A stretch of DNA of 64,000 nucleotides from Oncomelania hupensis. Lineage: Eukaryota; Mollusca; Gastropoda; Littorinimorpha; Pomatiopsidae. This document shows positions 11,030 through 23,439 of this stretch, one piece after another; the first letter of the stretch is position 1; each line of letters begins with the position of its first letter. The position numbers were made by a program, and so were the translations under genes. Under the pieces are notes generated by a model that did no database searches, was not told the DNA's origin, and saw only the letters and a program-made list of their open reading frames with translations. Location: the NCBI GenBank assembly GCA_036898135.1, contig CM072512.1, forward strand, positions 41,156,618-41,220,617. Direction: 5' to 3'.

Positions 11030-11397
11030 GTATTATTGCTACAAATGAATGTACATGGAATGTTAGTATTATTGTTACACGTGAGTGCATATGGACTAGC
11101 TGTTAGTATTGTTGTTACAAGTGAGTGTACATGGAATATTAGTATTATTGTTACAAGTGAATGTATTGCAATATTATTATTATTGTTACAGGTGAATGTA
11201 CACGGAACGCTAGTATTATTGTTACAAGTAAATGTATTGGAATATTAGTATTATTGTTACACGTGAATGTACATGGAATGCTAGTATTATTGTTACAAGT
11301 GAACGTACATGGTATTTTAGTATTATTATTACACATGAATGTAATGGATTGTTAGTATTATTGTTACACGTGAATGTACATGGAATGGTGTTGTTAA
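11030..11397. repeat. 36-bp minisatellite, ten units
   Basis: Ten units of 34-41 bp have the core ATTATTGTTACAAGTGAATG and then TACATGGAATGTTAGT. Most units are multiples of three, so repetitive frames stay open on both strands (12-residue periods rich in Leu/Val or Asn/Thr). These frames are not genes. Confidence 0.9.
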
Positions 11398-11925
11398 CCA
11401 AATATGTAGGCATGAAAATGGTATTGTAAGTTTGAGTGTCTGTAAAATTGTCTTTTTAACAGGAACATGGGATGCCAGAGCAAAGATTTTCCTACAATGA
11501 AACGCGCGTGCACTTTTAACAAAATGAGTCATCAAAGCAAAACTGACATGCATACACAAGGTAGGGAAAGTACTTCACAAGATAAGAAAGTCTAGAGTAT
11601 TAAAGCCTGACAAAACGTTTGTTGATGTCGGAGGGGAGTTTCGCACTTTTAAGAGCGCCATTCGCTTGTTAACTACAGAAGCATAAAAAAAACGAACTAA
11701 AAGACAAGAATATGAATAGTAAATCTATATCATAACAGCGGGGAATTTTCATCAGATGTCAAACATTAGATGATAGGAGAAGAAACTGTCTCACAGTCTG
11801 CAAACAGATCGCACAAACATAATTTGCACTCAGTTGTTTGTCAACATCACACTACTGGTGAAAATCAATAAGGTACTTATCAAAGATACTTCATATTGTC
11901 TGATACAAACTTGCTTTTCTCGTCA
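11398..11925. other. Unassigned sequence
   Basis: Nothing recognised. CAT/CCT-type simple sequence follows at 11936-12027. Confidence 0.5.
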
Positions 11926-12054
11926 TTTTCCTTATCATCATCATCATCCTCCTTCTCTTGCTGCTGGTGCTCATCTTCCTCCTGCTATTGCTGCTCCTCC
12001 TCGATCCTCCTCCTCATCATCATCATGATGTGAAATAAAAACAGCAAATAATTA

Positions 12055-12350
12055 AAGGTAAAAGGTAAGGTGGTCCCACAGCCTCGTGGCCGTAGGGGAG
12101 CGTGATGTTGGAGATCACACTTATCTTGGGCCAGCGTAATGAGGGTGATGCCCATCTCTCTCCCTCGCTGCTTTACCTTCCACACCCTTAAGAGAGTAGG
12201 TACGCAGTCACAGTTGAGTCAACTGGGGGCATTGTTATTTGTCGCTTCACGTTTTGCGGTCACCCATCCAAGTGCTAACCGCACTGGACGGTGCTTAACT
12301 TGCGACACAGTAGCGAGTGCTCCAACCACTGCGCTATCCAACACCCCAAA
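12055..12350 (-). mobile_element. tRNA/5S rRNA chimeric SINE
   Basis: In antisense the element opens with a tRNA-like box A, TAGCGCAGTGGTTGGAGC, at 12339-12320. It continues straight into a 5S rRNA-like segment at 12302-12256: AAGTTAAGCACC, GCGGTTAGCACTTGGATGGG, then TGACCGC. That segment matches the 3' half of 5S rRNA, including the GGATGGGTGACCGC box C region. A unique body follows and a TTACCTTTTACCTTTAAT tail ends the unit. 5S-derived SINEs are known as SINE3; a tRNA box fused to a 5S 3' half is a chimera. The call is confident for the 5S-like part and moderate for the tRNA-like part. Confidence 0.7.
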
Positions 12351-12768
12351 TAATGAAGCGCGAGAAATAAATAAACCATGAATCTCAAATACTAAATGAC
12401 AGTACAATTGCACTCGGTATATTGTTGTAAACCATTATACTCATTTTGTTAGCACCGCACTTTTGGAGAACAAGTGTAAGCTGTTTGTCTAAAGACGACT
12501 CCCGCTGTCGGTTAACAGCGTGCTCGTTAGTGTTTCCACATTAGGTGGTGTCTGACAGTGTTGTGAGAACATCGTCAGAGCATTCCAAGACCGCAATTGT
12601 CCGCGTTCCGGAACAGCGTTAGCACCAATTAAAGGAAATACAAACAGCAAACATAAACAGGACAAGGAAGTTCCCTTCAGTGCAAACAACGGGTTTCCTA
12701 GAATCTTTTGTGTAGTCACAATCATTTCATCTCTGAAATGATAGTTTTACTTTTAGCAAAATTACGAA

Positions 12769-12804
<36 letters not shown>

Positions 12805-14040
12805 ACATGACATCAAAGTTCCTATAATACCTGACTGCTGATTTTCTAGAATCTAATGTAGATTATATCCCACCCAGTAAGTAATGTTGGACAGAAAATG
12901 TATAAACGCAAATAAAGACGAGATTTTGTCGGAATTGTACAACGTCAATTAATAATTATGCAAGAGATCCAGAAATTACTGGCAGGAACAAATAACAGAG
13001 AATTATAACTAGTGGTAGCGTTCATAGCATATTAAGGACAAAATACAAATGTTTGTTAAAATTGAATGAATTTAAAATGTAATGAATTGGTGTTTACTAC
13101 AGGGCAAGCATGACACTTCACATGCTGGAATGAGTTAGACTATGGAGGGTAGGTATCTTGCCCATCGAACTCATGCGCTCGTGCTAGAAATGTTTTGCCA
13201 CATACAAGCGGTACCAGAGATTGTTTTTGCGTAAAGTCTTAAAAGCGCTTGACCACGCGTATGAACTTGGTGAAAAATGTTCGCGCCAAAGATGAGAAGT
13301 CAACTCGCAGCACACACTTGCATCATGACACTTTGAGTTTTGCTCTCAAGGTCTATTGCGCCATAACAACATATAACGGAAAATATACACAGTCCGACGA
13401 TACACAAATACACAACACTTTAACAGACAACAGTCAAATGAGCAAACACACTACATAAACTATAGTTCCTGCATTCCAAAACTACGAATACGAATCAGTT
13501 TATTGTCATCATCGTGATATGCAAGAATATGTTCTTGCGATGATCATCAGAGATACGATAAAATAAAATATGAAATACATTTTACAAATGTTGGTTATTA
13601 TCACTTTTAACCTCCTATCACACAATTCATTACGAATGAGTAAGTACTAGTCAACACATTAACTACCTGCACTAAGCCATGAATTTCTAATAAGGCATTA
13701 ACTTCCAAAAAGGCATACAATTCCAGTAAGCCATAATTGCCCCCTTAGCGGTTAGACATTTTGTGACGCTTTCCTACTTAAAGTTGGGCACCGGAAGTGC
13801 AACGCCACCATGAAAAAGCGCTATTTAAGAATGCTTAAATAATACATAATGACAAAAACCAATAGGTTTCATGCTCGCGAAACCTTCCTCATGTGAACCT
13901 ACCCGTCTAATGTCCCCAAAATAACCCACCAGGAAGACAAACAGTAAGATGTTCAGTGACACAGCCAGGTTAATGTTCCAGACAACCCGGGTCGATCTTG
14001 GGAACTCGAGTTCGGTGCTCCAACCGACTAGTTATCATGT
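12351..14040. other. Unassigned; short CAA array
   Basis: An (ACA)n run is at 12770-12803. An 18-23-bp irregular repeat (AGGCAT..TTCCAA) is at 13675-13740. No gene was recognised. Confidence 0.5.
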
Positions 14041-14047
14041 TGTGTTC

Positions 14048-14095
14048 TCTCTCGCTCTCTCTCTCTCACACACACACACGCACACACACACATAC
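14048..14095. repeat. CT and CA microsatellite
   Basis: (TC)n is followed by (AC)n. Confidence 0.9.
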
Positions 14096-14112
14096 TTGTA
14101 TTGATGGCTAAA

Positions 14113-14405
14113 TGGGGTACTTTTAGAATGTAGGAGTCGGAAAGCACTTTTTTGACGGAAAGAACGCAAATTTCTTCTAGAAATGTAAGAATCTAAGTCA
14201 AAATTGGCTCTTTCCGTCAAAAAAGTTGACCTAGTTCGTCTCCTAGGAGCGACGAAATAGGTCGATTTTTGCTTCAAAGTTTTCCGATTGGCTGGATTTT
14301 CTCCGTCCCGGATAGTGCACTCCTGTGTACTTAAAACACTCTCATGCACTACAACTGCACTCCCAAGCACTAAAAGAGCACTCCCACGCACTTAGAACAA
14401 AATGG
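14113..14405. repeat. Relative of the 51-kb TIR element
   Basis: It starts AAATGGGGTAC, close to the terminus at 51003 (AAATGGGGTC). It shares GTTGACCTAGTTCGTCTC, CTAGGAGCGACGAAATAGGT and the CACTACAACTGCACTC motifs with 51060-51720. An internal hairpin pairs CTTTTTTGACGGAAAGA (14147) with TCTTTCCGTCAAAAAAG (14210). The far terminus is not clear. Confidence 0.6.
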
Positions 14406-14497
14406 GTTCATGAAACAAAATGAGGTCACAGCAAATAAACCCACTTTGTATTCAAAAAGACGGTTGTGGAACCCATTGTGTCCTCTTTACAGGTTCA

Positions 14498-14502
<5 letters not shown>

Positions 14503-14560
<58 letters not shown>
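14503..14560. repeat. (CA)n microsatellite
   Basis: A nearly pure CA run after TTCACACCC. Confidence 0.95.
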
Positions 14561-14629
14561 TATTGACAAATATACGAGCTCTTTGCTTCGACAGCACAAG
14601 CTATTCTGGCACCGGATGGGAAGAAGCAG

Positions 14630-14800
14630 AGACCTAGTGCATGCTGGGTGTATTTGTGTAGCCGGCACCTAACCGTCTAGGACATGAGCGTCAGACTCTT
14701 TAAAGTCCAGAATGTGGAATACATGCGTGCACAAGGTAAAGGTCGCTTTATACTCTCACCCGAAGGAATAAGGGCGCAGTGTCTCAGGGTAATTGTTTAT
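14630..14800 (-). mobile_element. SINE-A middle fragment
   Basis: Antisense match to SINE-A: GTGCATGCTGGGTGT, CGTCTAGGACATGAGCGTCA, CTTTAAAGTCC and TATACTCTCACCCGAAGGA. Both ends are missing. Confidence 0.75.
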
Positions 14801-15442
14801 TTGCCGCTGCCTGTATAGGCTACAATGTTATTTGCCTGACGTTCGAGTACACGGGGTACACCACTGGGCCAACTGCGCTCCCCGCTCTGTATCTCTATCC
14901 CTCGTCTATTATCTCTCGCTGTTGTCATAACTCTTCATTCATCTTCACATCATATCTTCTTGCCAAGAATGAAAACAAACTGCAGAAGGATGGTGGGTTC
15001 CTTGACTCTGACTCTTGTTTTCTCGTTAGTCTTAATTAAACAACATGCAGAGAGAACGTGGCGAATGCACTGTAATCCTACTTGCAAGACACATCGTCAA
15101 AAAAGGGTAAAGAAAATAAAAGTGTAGACGGGAGAATAGGTTCGTTAACCAAATTTTTCCAGTTTGTTCGGATTGATTGCAATGCAAGACGTCTACCGGC
15201 GAAAACGGCAACAGCTCAGAAAGGTCGTTGGACGGTCATTGACCCGACTTGAAGGCCAGACTGAGAGGTTAATACTTTGCTAATATTGTTGTTGGTGGTG
15301 GTGGTAAAACTGGTGGTTTTGGTTGCGGAGGTGACATTGATGGTGATGGTAATGATGATGCAAGGCGTCTAGAACCCTGGAAGTGTTTCAAGGACAGTTG
15401 TTTGAAAGACATCGCAGTGATCATGCTAGTATTAGCATACAT

Positions 15443-15580
15443 AACAGCATGCATCATCATCATCATCATCATCATTATCATCATCATCCCCACCACCACC
15501 ATCATCACTGTTATCATCATCATCATCATCATCATCCCCACCACATCCACCTCCATCGTCATCACCACCACCACCACCAT

Positions 15581-15639
<59 letters not shown>

Positions 15640-15706
15640 CCACCTACATCATCATCACCACCACCATCATCACCATCATCATCATCATCATCATCATCAT
15701 TGCGCT
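15443..15706. repeat. (CAT)n compound microsatellite
   Basis: About 260 bp of CAT/CAC triplets produce poly-His, poly-Ile, poly-Met and poly-Asp frames on both strands. None is a gene. Confidence 0.95.
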
Positions 15707-15792
15707 GTGGTCTGATAACATGAATGATGATTAATGGTTGCATGTCTGCATAAACGAACAACATAATGGATTGTAAACAATGTTCAACCAAA

Positions 15793-16020
15793 TATCCTAT
15801 CCTATCCCGTAACTTAAAAGTCGTTGGGGCACACCAGATGATCGTTTAACCAGCGCACTCTATCTTTCTTTGTCCTCAGCAACCCTCACGGCTTCGCTCA
15901 GTGTCATGCCAGTCCATTCTCGAATGTTGTCTTCCCACCTATTTTTCTGTTTCCATTTTTTTGCCTCACTGCACCGTACCTTGCAGGATGGCCTTTGCAA
16001 GACCTGATGCTTTGGGGCCG
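15793..16020 (-). mobile_element. LINE-N 3'-end fragment
   Basis: The tail ATCCTATCCTATCCCGTAAC is followed by about 70 decayed codons of the LINE-N C-terminus in antisense, ending at GCAAGACCTGATGCTTTGG. Frame-breaking changes (for example in the K/R-rich box) show it is dead. Confidence 0.8.
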
Positions 16021-16027
16021 GGGTTAT

Positions 16028-16080
16028 GAGCGCGACTTCCAGGCCAGCGACGAGCGACTTCCAGGCCAGCGACGAGCAAC
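16028..16080. repeat. 22-bp tandem duplication
   Basis: GCGACTTCCAGGCCAGCGAC followed by GA occurs twice in tandem. It lies in a GC-richer block (16010-16200) with many GTCGC/GCGAC words. Confidence 0.75.
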
Positions 16081-17306
<1,226 letters not shown>

Positions 17307-17835
17307 CACAAGTTTTTTAGGGCCACAAATCAAGCAACATATTTGCTGGTCTAAAATTTAGTTTCATTGGGAAAAATCAGCCACCTGCAAATCAGTTCGC
17401 GCGCTTTACGCAACAAATGTAAAATATATGAATTTTCCAATTAATCGTTTTATTTTATTTGGTAATTTGGCCTGTTCACACTCAAAGACAAAATGGTTAT
17501 CTTCTGAAGGAAGCACCAACTACATGGGAACAAATGCCACGCTAAGTGAGAGTAAAAACGCAGAATTCTTCGAAAATAATTATCTAGAACTAGATTACGG
17601 ATCCTCTTGTACATTATAAGCGGAAGTCCAATTATGTTACAGTGGGAATGACATTCTTTAACAATGGTGCTTACACAGCGGGACAGCAGAAACGCATAAG
17701 AGAGATGTAGCACACGGAAAGGTAGGAAAGGTGTAACTGTTCAAAATAATTAGCAATGATGTGAAAAGGAATCAGTAGAGCCTAAGGTAGTCGGTATAGA
17801 CTTCGCATCATCCAAGCGGAATTAGGTAGGGAAAC

Positions 17836-18560
17836 AAATAATAATAATAATAACAGGCAATTTATACAGCGCTTTCCAAAATCACAAAGCGCGTTACACA
17901 AACAAATGTAAACACAACATGCGTACATTGGTCAATAACGCGCAACCACATACACATCCCAACACCAAAAATAACTAACAACACTCACTCATGGCGCCTA
18001 AAAAAAGGCCTCTCTAAAAAGATGCATCTTCAAGTTCATTTTAAAAGACGCTAGTGAAGGACTGTGACGGAAGGACCGAAGTAGCGAGTTCCAGGTCTGA
18101 ACGGAGAAGAAACTGAAAGCTCTACAACCGTGTCTCACCCTGTGGTATTCTGGTACACGGAACATCCTTTCATCTGCAGAGGAGCGGAGAGACCGAGAAG
18201 GAACATAGACACGTGGTTGAGTTCCATTATGTGGAAGCTGCGTCGTTTTTATTTCAAAAGCGTAACCAGTTTTGCGGTTAATACACAGAATAATCTTCTT
18301 TTGTTAACACTGCGACACGCTACATTGTTCCCATGTAACCATCTTACAGAAGGTGCGTTGACTAGATCATTCCAACAACTCCCAAATACGCGTGCAGACG
18401 TTTGGTGTCTTGTTCAATTCCGAATCGTTATTAGTCTTGCAGTCAACAAAATGTTTTGCGGAACAAGGGCCGAAGTGTCGTAAACTAAATCGGGAATTAA
18501 ACGTCCCTGGAAAACACCTTGGAATCTGGTAAACCACGAAGAAAGAACCAGAACAATTCC
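17836..18560. repeat. Probable dispersed repeat, class unknown
   Basis: It opens with an AATAATAATAA run, then TTTATACAGCGCTTTCC..AAAGCGCGTTACA, a small hairpin typical of dispersed invertebrate repeats. A region rich in AAGATGCATCTTCAAGTTC and AGTTCCAGGTCTGAACGG follows. No second copy is in this window, so the repeat call rests on general resemblance. The plus frame 18130-18483 (117 codons) has no domain that I recognise. Confidence 0.35.
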
Positions 18561-18589
18561 TGGAAGAACGACCTACCCTTTCCTACATG

Positions 18590-18672
18590 TAACATATCCC
18601 GTAACTCGAATGTCGTTGGGGCACCACGGATGATCGTTTAACCAGCGTACTCCGTCTTTCTCCGTTCTCAGA
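18590..18672 (-). mobile_element. LINE-N terminal fragment
   Basis: ATATCCCGTAACTCGAATGT, then GATCGTTTAACCAGCGTACT: the last ~80 bp of LINE-N in antisense. Confidence 0.75.
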
Positions 18673-18892
18673 ACGACCGTTTGTACCTAAACTGACATTG
18701 ACTTCGCATCCGCTAATCGGTGATTGGTTCCAAATGAGAAAAAGCACGTGGCTTATTAAAAGATAGTCTATCGTCACAAACAATCGAAGTAAACGATACA
18801 ACAATTGCACGTCATAAGACTATCTCCCTTCTCCATTTCTCTCATTAGGCAATGAAACAATCTCTTTCTCTAAATAAATAAATAATACATAT

Positions 18893-19246
18893 GCAGCAAT
18901 GCACTATCGAACAACACCCCTCGGTATGTGTATCTACACACCTTCAAGATTTCTCCGCTCTGGTAATGACACCATGAAACTAAAATATCAAGCATTTGAA
19001 AACAAATCATGTGGTGAGAGATCATTTTCTTTTCAAGGACCATTGATATGGAATAGCCTCCCAGCCGATGTACGCCATGCGACATCCTACAACTCTTTAA
19101 AAAAAAAGTTGAAGACATACCGTTTTGGGCCTACAGCTGGAACGCTATTTTTTTATTGCTGCTATTTGTGTGTGTCTGTGCGGTACACATGGTGTGTGTG
19201 GGTGTGTTTGTGTGCGCTTTGATCTCTGCGAGGGAAAGCGCCTTCT

Positions 19247-19255
<9 letters not shown>
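18893..19255 (+). pseudogene. CR1/L2-like LINE C-terminal remnant
   Basis: The plus frame reads a typical end of a CR1/L2-type LINE polyprotein: an RS..FSFQGPLIWNSLPADVR block, ATSYNSLKKKLKTY, then the stop-proximal region. Reverse-transcriptase and endonuclease domains are missing, which is usual 5' truncation. After the coding end the DNA forms a small stem (GCGCTTTGATC..AAAGCGC) and runs into (AATT)n at 19247-19297. That is consistent with a LINE whose 3' end is a stem-loop plus a short tandem tail. It is recognised by family knowledge of the WNSLP motif, not by a search. Confidence 0.65.
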
Positions 19256-19434
<179 letters not shown>

Positions 19435-19904
19435 ATACATACATGTAACTCTGTCTGTCACTCTCTCCCTCCCTCCATACCTCTCTCCTTCTCCTTCTCT
19501 CTCTCAATCTCCCTCTCTCTCTCTCTCTCTCAATCCACACCATATGCGATAACAGTGTATTAGTCTCAATCCATCCTTCTCGGCCTCTCCCCAAAATTGG
19601 GGGGCTAACGAAGGGCTAATTGATGACTCGCGCCGAGTGGCTGTGGCCAAAACAATGAAACTGTCGCTTGCAGCTACCTGGCAACGCAAACATCCCTCTT
19701 TCTTTAAAACCCTGACGCTTCCGTTTTGGGATGGACCAAAACGTGCTCCGGTAGACAGGAACTGCGATGACGGTTTCAGGGAATAAGAGTGAAGGTGGAC
19801 TCGGGTAACATTTTCTTGTTTGCTGTGATGCACTGTGCTGCTGTATGAATTCTTCATTGTGAGTAATCAAAACCAGCTGACTTGAGATTTGTTAACTGGA
19901 TATA

Positions 19905-20255
19905 TACGATCTGGCAAAGGGACTATATTGTTCCGCAATCACAGAAGGTACACTTTCTAGAACGACTCTGTAGTCAGTGTTCTACTCTCCCCAGTATTGC
20001 CTAAGCCGCACGTTAAAGAACACGTTCATCATTCGGGGAGAAAAAAGCGCCCGTGACAAGCTCGGATAAACTCGTGTTTGTAAACACAGGTTCTTCAAGG
20101 TGGCTCAGCTCAGTTGACCATGGCACTGGAGTATGCACCCGGATGCAGCAGGTTGGTTTCTCAAGCAGCGTGGTATAAAGTTGGATTCTGCTTTCGAACA
20201 GCGCCTTGAGCACTTGCATGAACCGGTAAGTGCGCCATATAAACAACAACAAACA
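19905..20255 (+). mobile_element. Possible SINE, family G
   Basis: It contains GCCGCACGTTAAAGAACACG and ends in GCGCCTTGAGCACTTGCATG, then TGCGCCATATAAACAACAAC, which is like SINE 3' ends in this window. No clear tRNA-like boxes and no second copy were found here. Confidence 0.4.
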
Positions 20256-20496
20256 ACGACCACTTTGCTTTGACCTAAACAATCTGACAGATGCAGGTAG
20301 GTGCTGGCAGTACGACCTTTACGCCCAAAAGCTACTACAGCCAGTCTGTTGCCAAGCTCTAATGCTCCAGAAAAGGATAGGGCTTCGGAACACTGGATAC
20401 ACGTGCAGAAAAGGAAGTAATAACTCAATAGGAATCTCCCGTCATAGTCAGCAGTTGACAGATAAGGAGATCCTCGACAGTACAAACAATAGCGAA

Positions 20497-20942
20497 TGAG
20501 ATACGATTAAAAAGATGCGGATAATAAAGGATGAGATACGGATAATAACGGATGAAATACGATAATAAAGGATTAAATACGATAATAAAGGATGAACTAC
20601 TCATAATAAAGGATAAAATACGAAAATAAAGGATGAAATACGATAATAAAGGATATACGGATAATAAAGGATGAAATACGATAATAAAGAATCAGATACG
20701 GATGATACAGGATAAGATACGGATAATAAAGAATCAAATACGATAATAAAGGATGAGATACGGATAATAAACGATAAGATACGGATAATAAAGGATGAAA
20801 TACGATAATAAAAATGAGATACGGATAATACAGGATGAAATATGGATAATAAAGGATAAATGCGATAACAAAGGATTAGATACGGATAATAACGAATGAT
20901 ATACGGATAATAAAGGATCAAATACGATAATAAAGGATGATG
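20497..20942. repeat. 20-bp AT-rich minisatellite
   Basis: About 20 units of GATGAAATACGATAATAAAG, many with an added GG (TACGGATAATA). The 175-codon minus frame rich in Tyr/Ile/Ser is the array read in an open frame. Confidence 0.9.
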
Positions 20943-21131
20943 TATTATGAGAATAAGGGGGCGCCCCTTAAAGTCTAATCCCTGATTCTCTAACGTGTGA
21001 TTCCGCCGCATACTGCAAAGCTTATTGACTTTAGTCCCTGTAAGTCTAACGAAGTGTGAGGTCACGTTGTCTAAACCTAAACAGTTTATGCTGGGTTGTA
21101 TAAAGAGAGATATTACAGCAACTACCATACT

Positions 21132-21288
21132 GTGGGGCCGGGTAGCTCAGTTGGTAGAGCGTCTTACTAGAAACCGAATGGTACCTGGTTCGAATCCCGG
21201 ATTAGCCAACTGGTGTCAGAATAATGTGACCAGTAGTCGCCTATACGCTTCGGTGTCGTGTGACTATAATCTACAGTTACGTTTAGTT
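21132..21288 (+). mobile_element. SINE-H, complete short SINE
   Basis: A 157-bp unit is flanked by an exact 11-bp TSD ACTACCATACT (21121-21131 and 21289-21299). The head holds box A TAGCTCAGTTGGTAGAGC and box B GGTTCGAATCC. The body holds AATAATGTGACCAGTAGTCG and CCTATACGCTTCGG. It is not a tRNA gene: the acceptor arms do not pair and the anticodon loop lacks U33. A second copy is at 45589-45775. Confidence 0.85.
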
Positions 21289-21308
21289 ACTACCATACTA
21301 CATGTAGT

Positions 21309-21311
<3 letters not shown>

Positions 21312-21349
<38 letters not shown>

Positions 21350-21362
21350 AGGGAGAGAGAGA
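21312..21362. repeat. (GA)n microsatellite
   Basis: A GA run next to the second TSD copy of SINE-H. Confidence 0.95.
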
Positions 21363-21767
21363 GTGTGTTCATTCGTTACCTGTATCTTTATGCATATATT
21401 TATTTATGCTGATTTTAGACATAAAGGGAATCAAAAACCGATTATTTTAGAAATTTCAGGAAAGTTGAAAATGAACAGTTACGACACTAACGTTTATACA
21501 CTGCGTGTTTAGACATGAGTAATTCTACTGAAATGCTTGGTGGGGACTGTTTGTGGGGACAGTAAAAGGTTTATAACAATACAGACAGGGAGAAGGGCTG
21601 TTTTCTACGCAATGACTAAGCCTGCATACTGGAAATCCCACTAATTATGAAACTGATAGCAACACAAAAACACAACATAATGCTAACGAACACATGACAT
21701 CGATATTGATCATCTCCCGCCCCCTCCCCTTCCATCACAAGCACACACACAAACACACATGCTATCC

Positions 21768-21824
21768 CCCCCTCTCTCTCTCTGTCTGTCTGTCTGTCTC
21801 TCTCTCTCTGTCTGTCTCTCTCTC

Positions 21825-21872
<48 letters not shown>
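21768..21872. repeat. (CT)n / (CTGT)n microsatellite
   Basis: About 100 bp of CT with CTGT interruptions. The poly(Arg-Glu) frame on the minus strand is an artefact. Confidence 0.95.
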
Positions 21873-21875
<3 letters not shown>

Positions 21876-22005
21876 ACATTACCTGCTAGCGCATGGAATC
21901 GTTCCCTATTTTACGTGATCGATAAACAAGCATGTTAGCGTACAATTAAAGCAACAAGGTTTTTTCAGGTTGGCGATAGTGGACTGCGAATGACCAGGTT
22001 GGCTT

Positions 22006-22037
22006 CTAGCGTAACTACGATATCGTAGTTACGCTAG
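22006..22037. repeat. Perfect 32-bp palindrome
   Basis: CTAGCGTAACTACGAT is followed directly by its exact reverse complement. Confidence 0.95.
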
Positions 22038-23054
22038 CAAACCTAATATCTTCTAGATTGGCACATATTGATTCACGAAGTTTCTGCTTGATACACGAAG
22101 AAAGAAATGGCGTAAGAACTTAACACTTATCACCAAATAAAAGCAGGAGTTTATTGCTGCATTTTGTGTCCATTCTAGGAGGGAAACTGAAAAGTTTAGG
22201 ATTGCTTTAAAAAAAGGGTTAAAAGACAGCTTTCTAATGAGATGCTTTGTGGGGCGTTTATGCCAAATTCGGTTTAATGAAAGGGTTAAGGACACCATAT
22301 ATATGAGATGCTTTGCGAGGTGTTTGTGTTAAATTGAGGTTAAGGAAAGGTTTAAAATACTGGGTGGCGCCGACCGTGCAACAGGATCTTTTAAAGGCAG
22401 AACAGACAACCTAATTTATTCGATCCAACTAAACTAAACATTTCTTGGATAAATTCTCCGCATTGTTCATGTAAAAAGCCATAGATTCAATTTTTGAGTA
22501 AAATCATTATCACGAAATTAAATGTTCTAAAAAGAGACAAAAATCACGAACAATTAAACAGTCCCAAGAAAGACAGCTTTTTTTTAGCTGCGGTTTATAG
22601 TGCAAATTACTACTTGCCAAACAGCGTCGACTTTCACTTGTTAATGTTGCTGTATCTTGTCCAACCCTACACATAATGCATAATTAACATCAATACTGGT
22701 AGCAGCAATATGTTAACCATTTTCCACAGTCAAGGCTAGCAAGTTAGGTCACATAAACTCAGCTGACTCGATCAAAAAACCTGTGATTGATCTGTTTGTT
22801 GGTGAGGAGGGGGTAGGTCACGCTGCTAAAAACATGACCATCGCGACTACCATTTGTGTGCCATTTCAACAGCAATCATACACAACAACAACAACAACGG
22901 AATCAAGTCAAGACACTTTATTACCCAATAAATTCAAAATACATAGGATTTTGTTTTGGTGATGCGGTAAAACATTCAGTCACTCTACAATAACAACAAT
23001 GTTACCAATGGCCATTAAGACATTGAATGACCTAAGAAGTAAACCGTGCACGGT

Positions 23055-23055
<1 letters not shown>
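22038..23055. other. Unassigned, with one tandem duplication
   Basis: An imperfect ~66-bp tandem duplication lies at 22235-22360 (GAGATGCTTTGTGGGGCG / GAGATGCTTTGCGAGGTG). Nothing else was recognised. Confidence 0.5.

Positions 23056-23102
<47 letters not shown>
23056..23102. repeat. (CA)n microsatellite
   Basis: A CA run with one interruption. Confidence 0.95.
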
Positions 23103-23104
<2 letters not shown>

Positions 23105-23286
23105 CACATATACATAAATGTACTTTAACTATAATTGCATTTTAATTAATTAATTATTCTTAATAATAGTTTTATTCAGTTTATGTTAAAAATCCTATTC
23201 CTCTTAATTTATTTATTTCAGCTGTTTATGATTCCTGTGTTTAATCATAGACAATTTTGTAAAAAAAAAATATTTCACTGCACATT

Positions 23287-23306
23287 CTTCTTCTTCTTCT
23301 TTTTCT

Positions 23307-23353
<47 letters not shown>

Positions 23354-23419
23354 TTCTTCTTCTTCTTCTTCTTCTTCTTCTTCTTCTTCTTCTTCTTCTT
23401 CTTCTTCTTCTTCTTCTTC
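23287..23419. repeat. (CTT)n microsatellite
   Basis: About 130 bp of TTC triplets. The poly-Phe frame is an artefact. Confidence 0.97.
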
Positions 23420-23439
23420 AAGTTGTGTTAATGTTCTTG

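Noticed and set aside
11030..11397. CRISPR-like array
   Set aside because: The repeats are contiguous and diverged with no unique spacers, and the DNA is eukaryotic; it is a minisatellite.
15269..15791. His-, Ile-, Met- and Asp-rich frames of 110-124 codons
   Set aside because: They are readings of a (CAT)n microsatellite, with no other sequence content.
20601..21128. A 175-codon minus frame, one of the longest outside the Gypsy element
   Set aside because: It follows the 20-bp minisatellite; its Tyr/Ile/Ser periodicity has no other cause.
21137..21210. tRNA gene
   Set aside because: Good A and B boxes, but the acceptor ends do not pair, U33 is missing in the loop, and the unit is a TSD-flanked SINE with a second copy at 45.6 kb.
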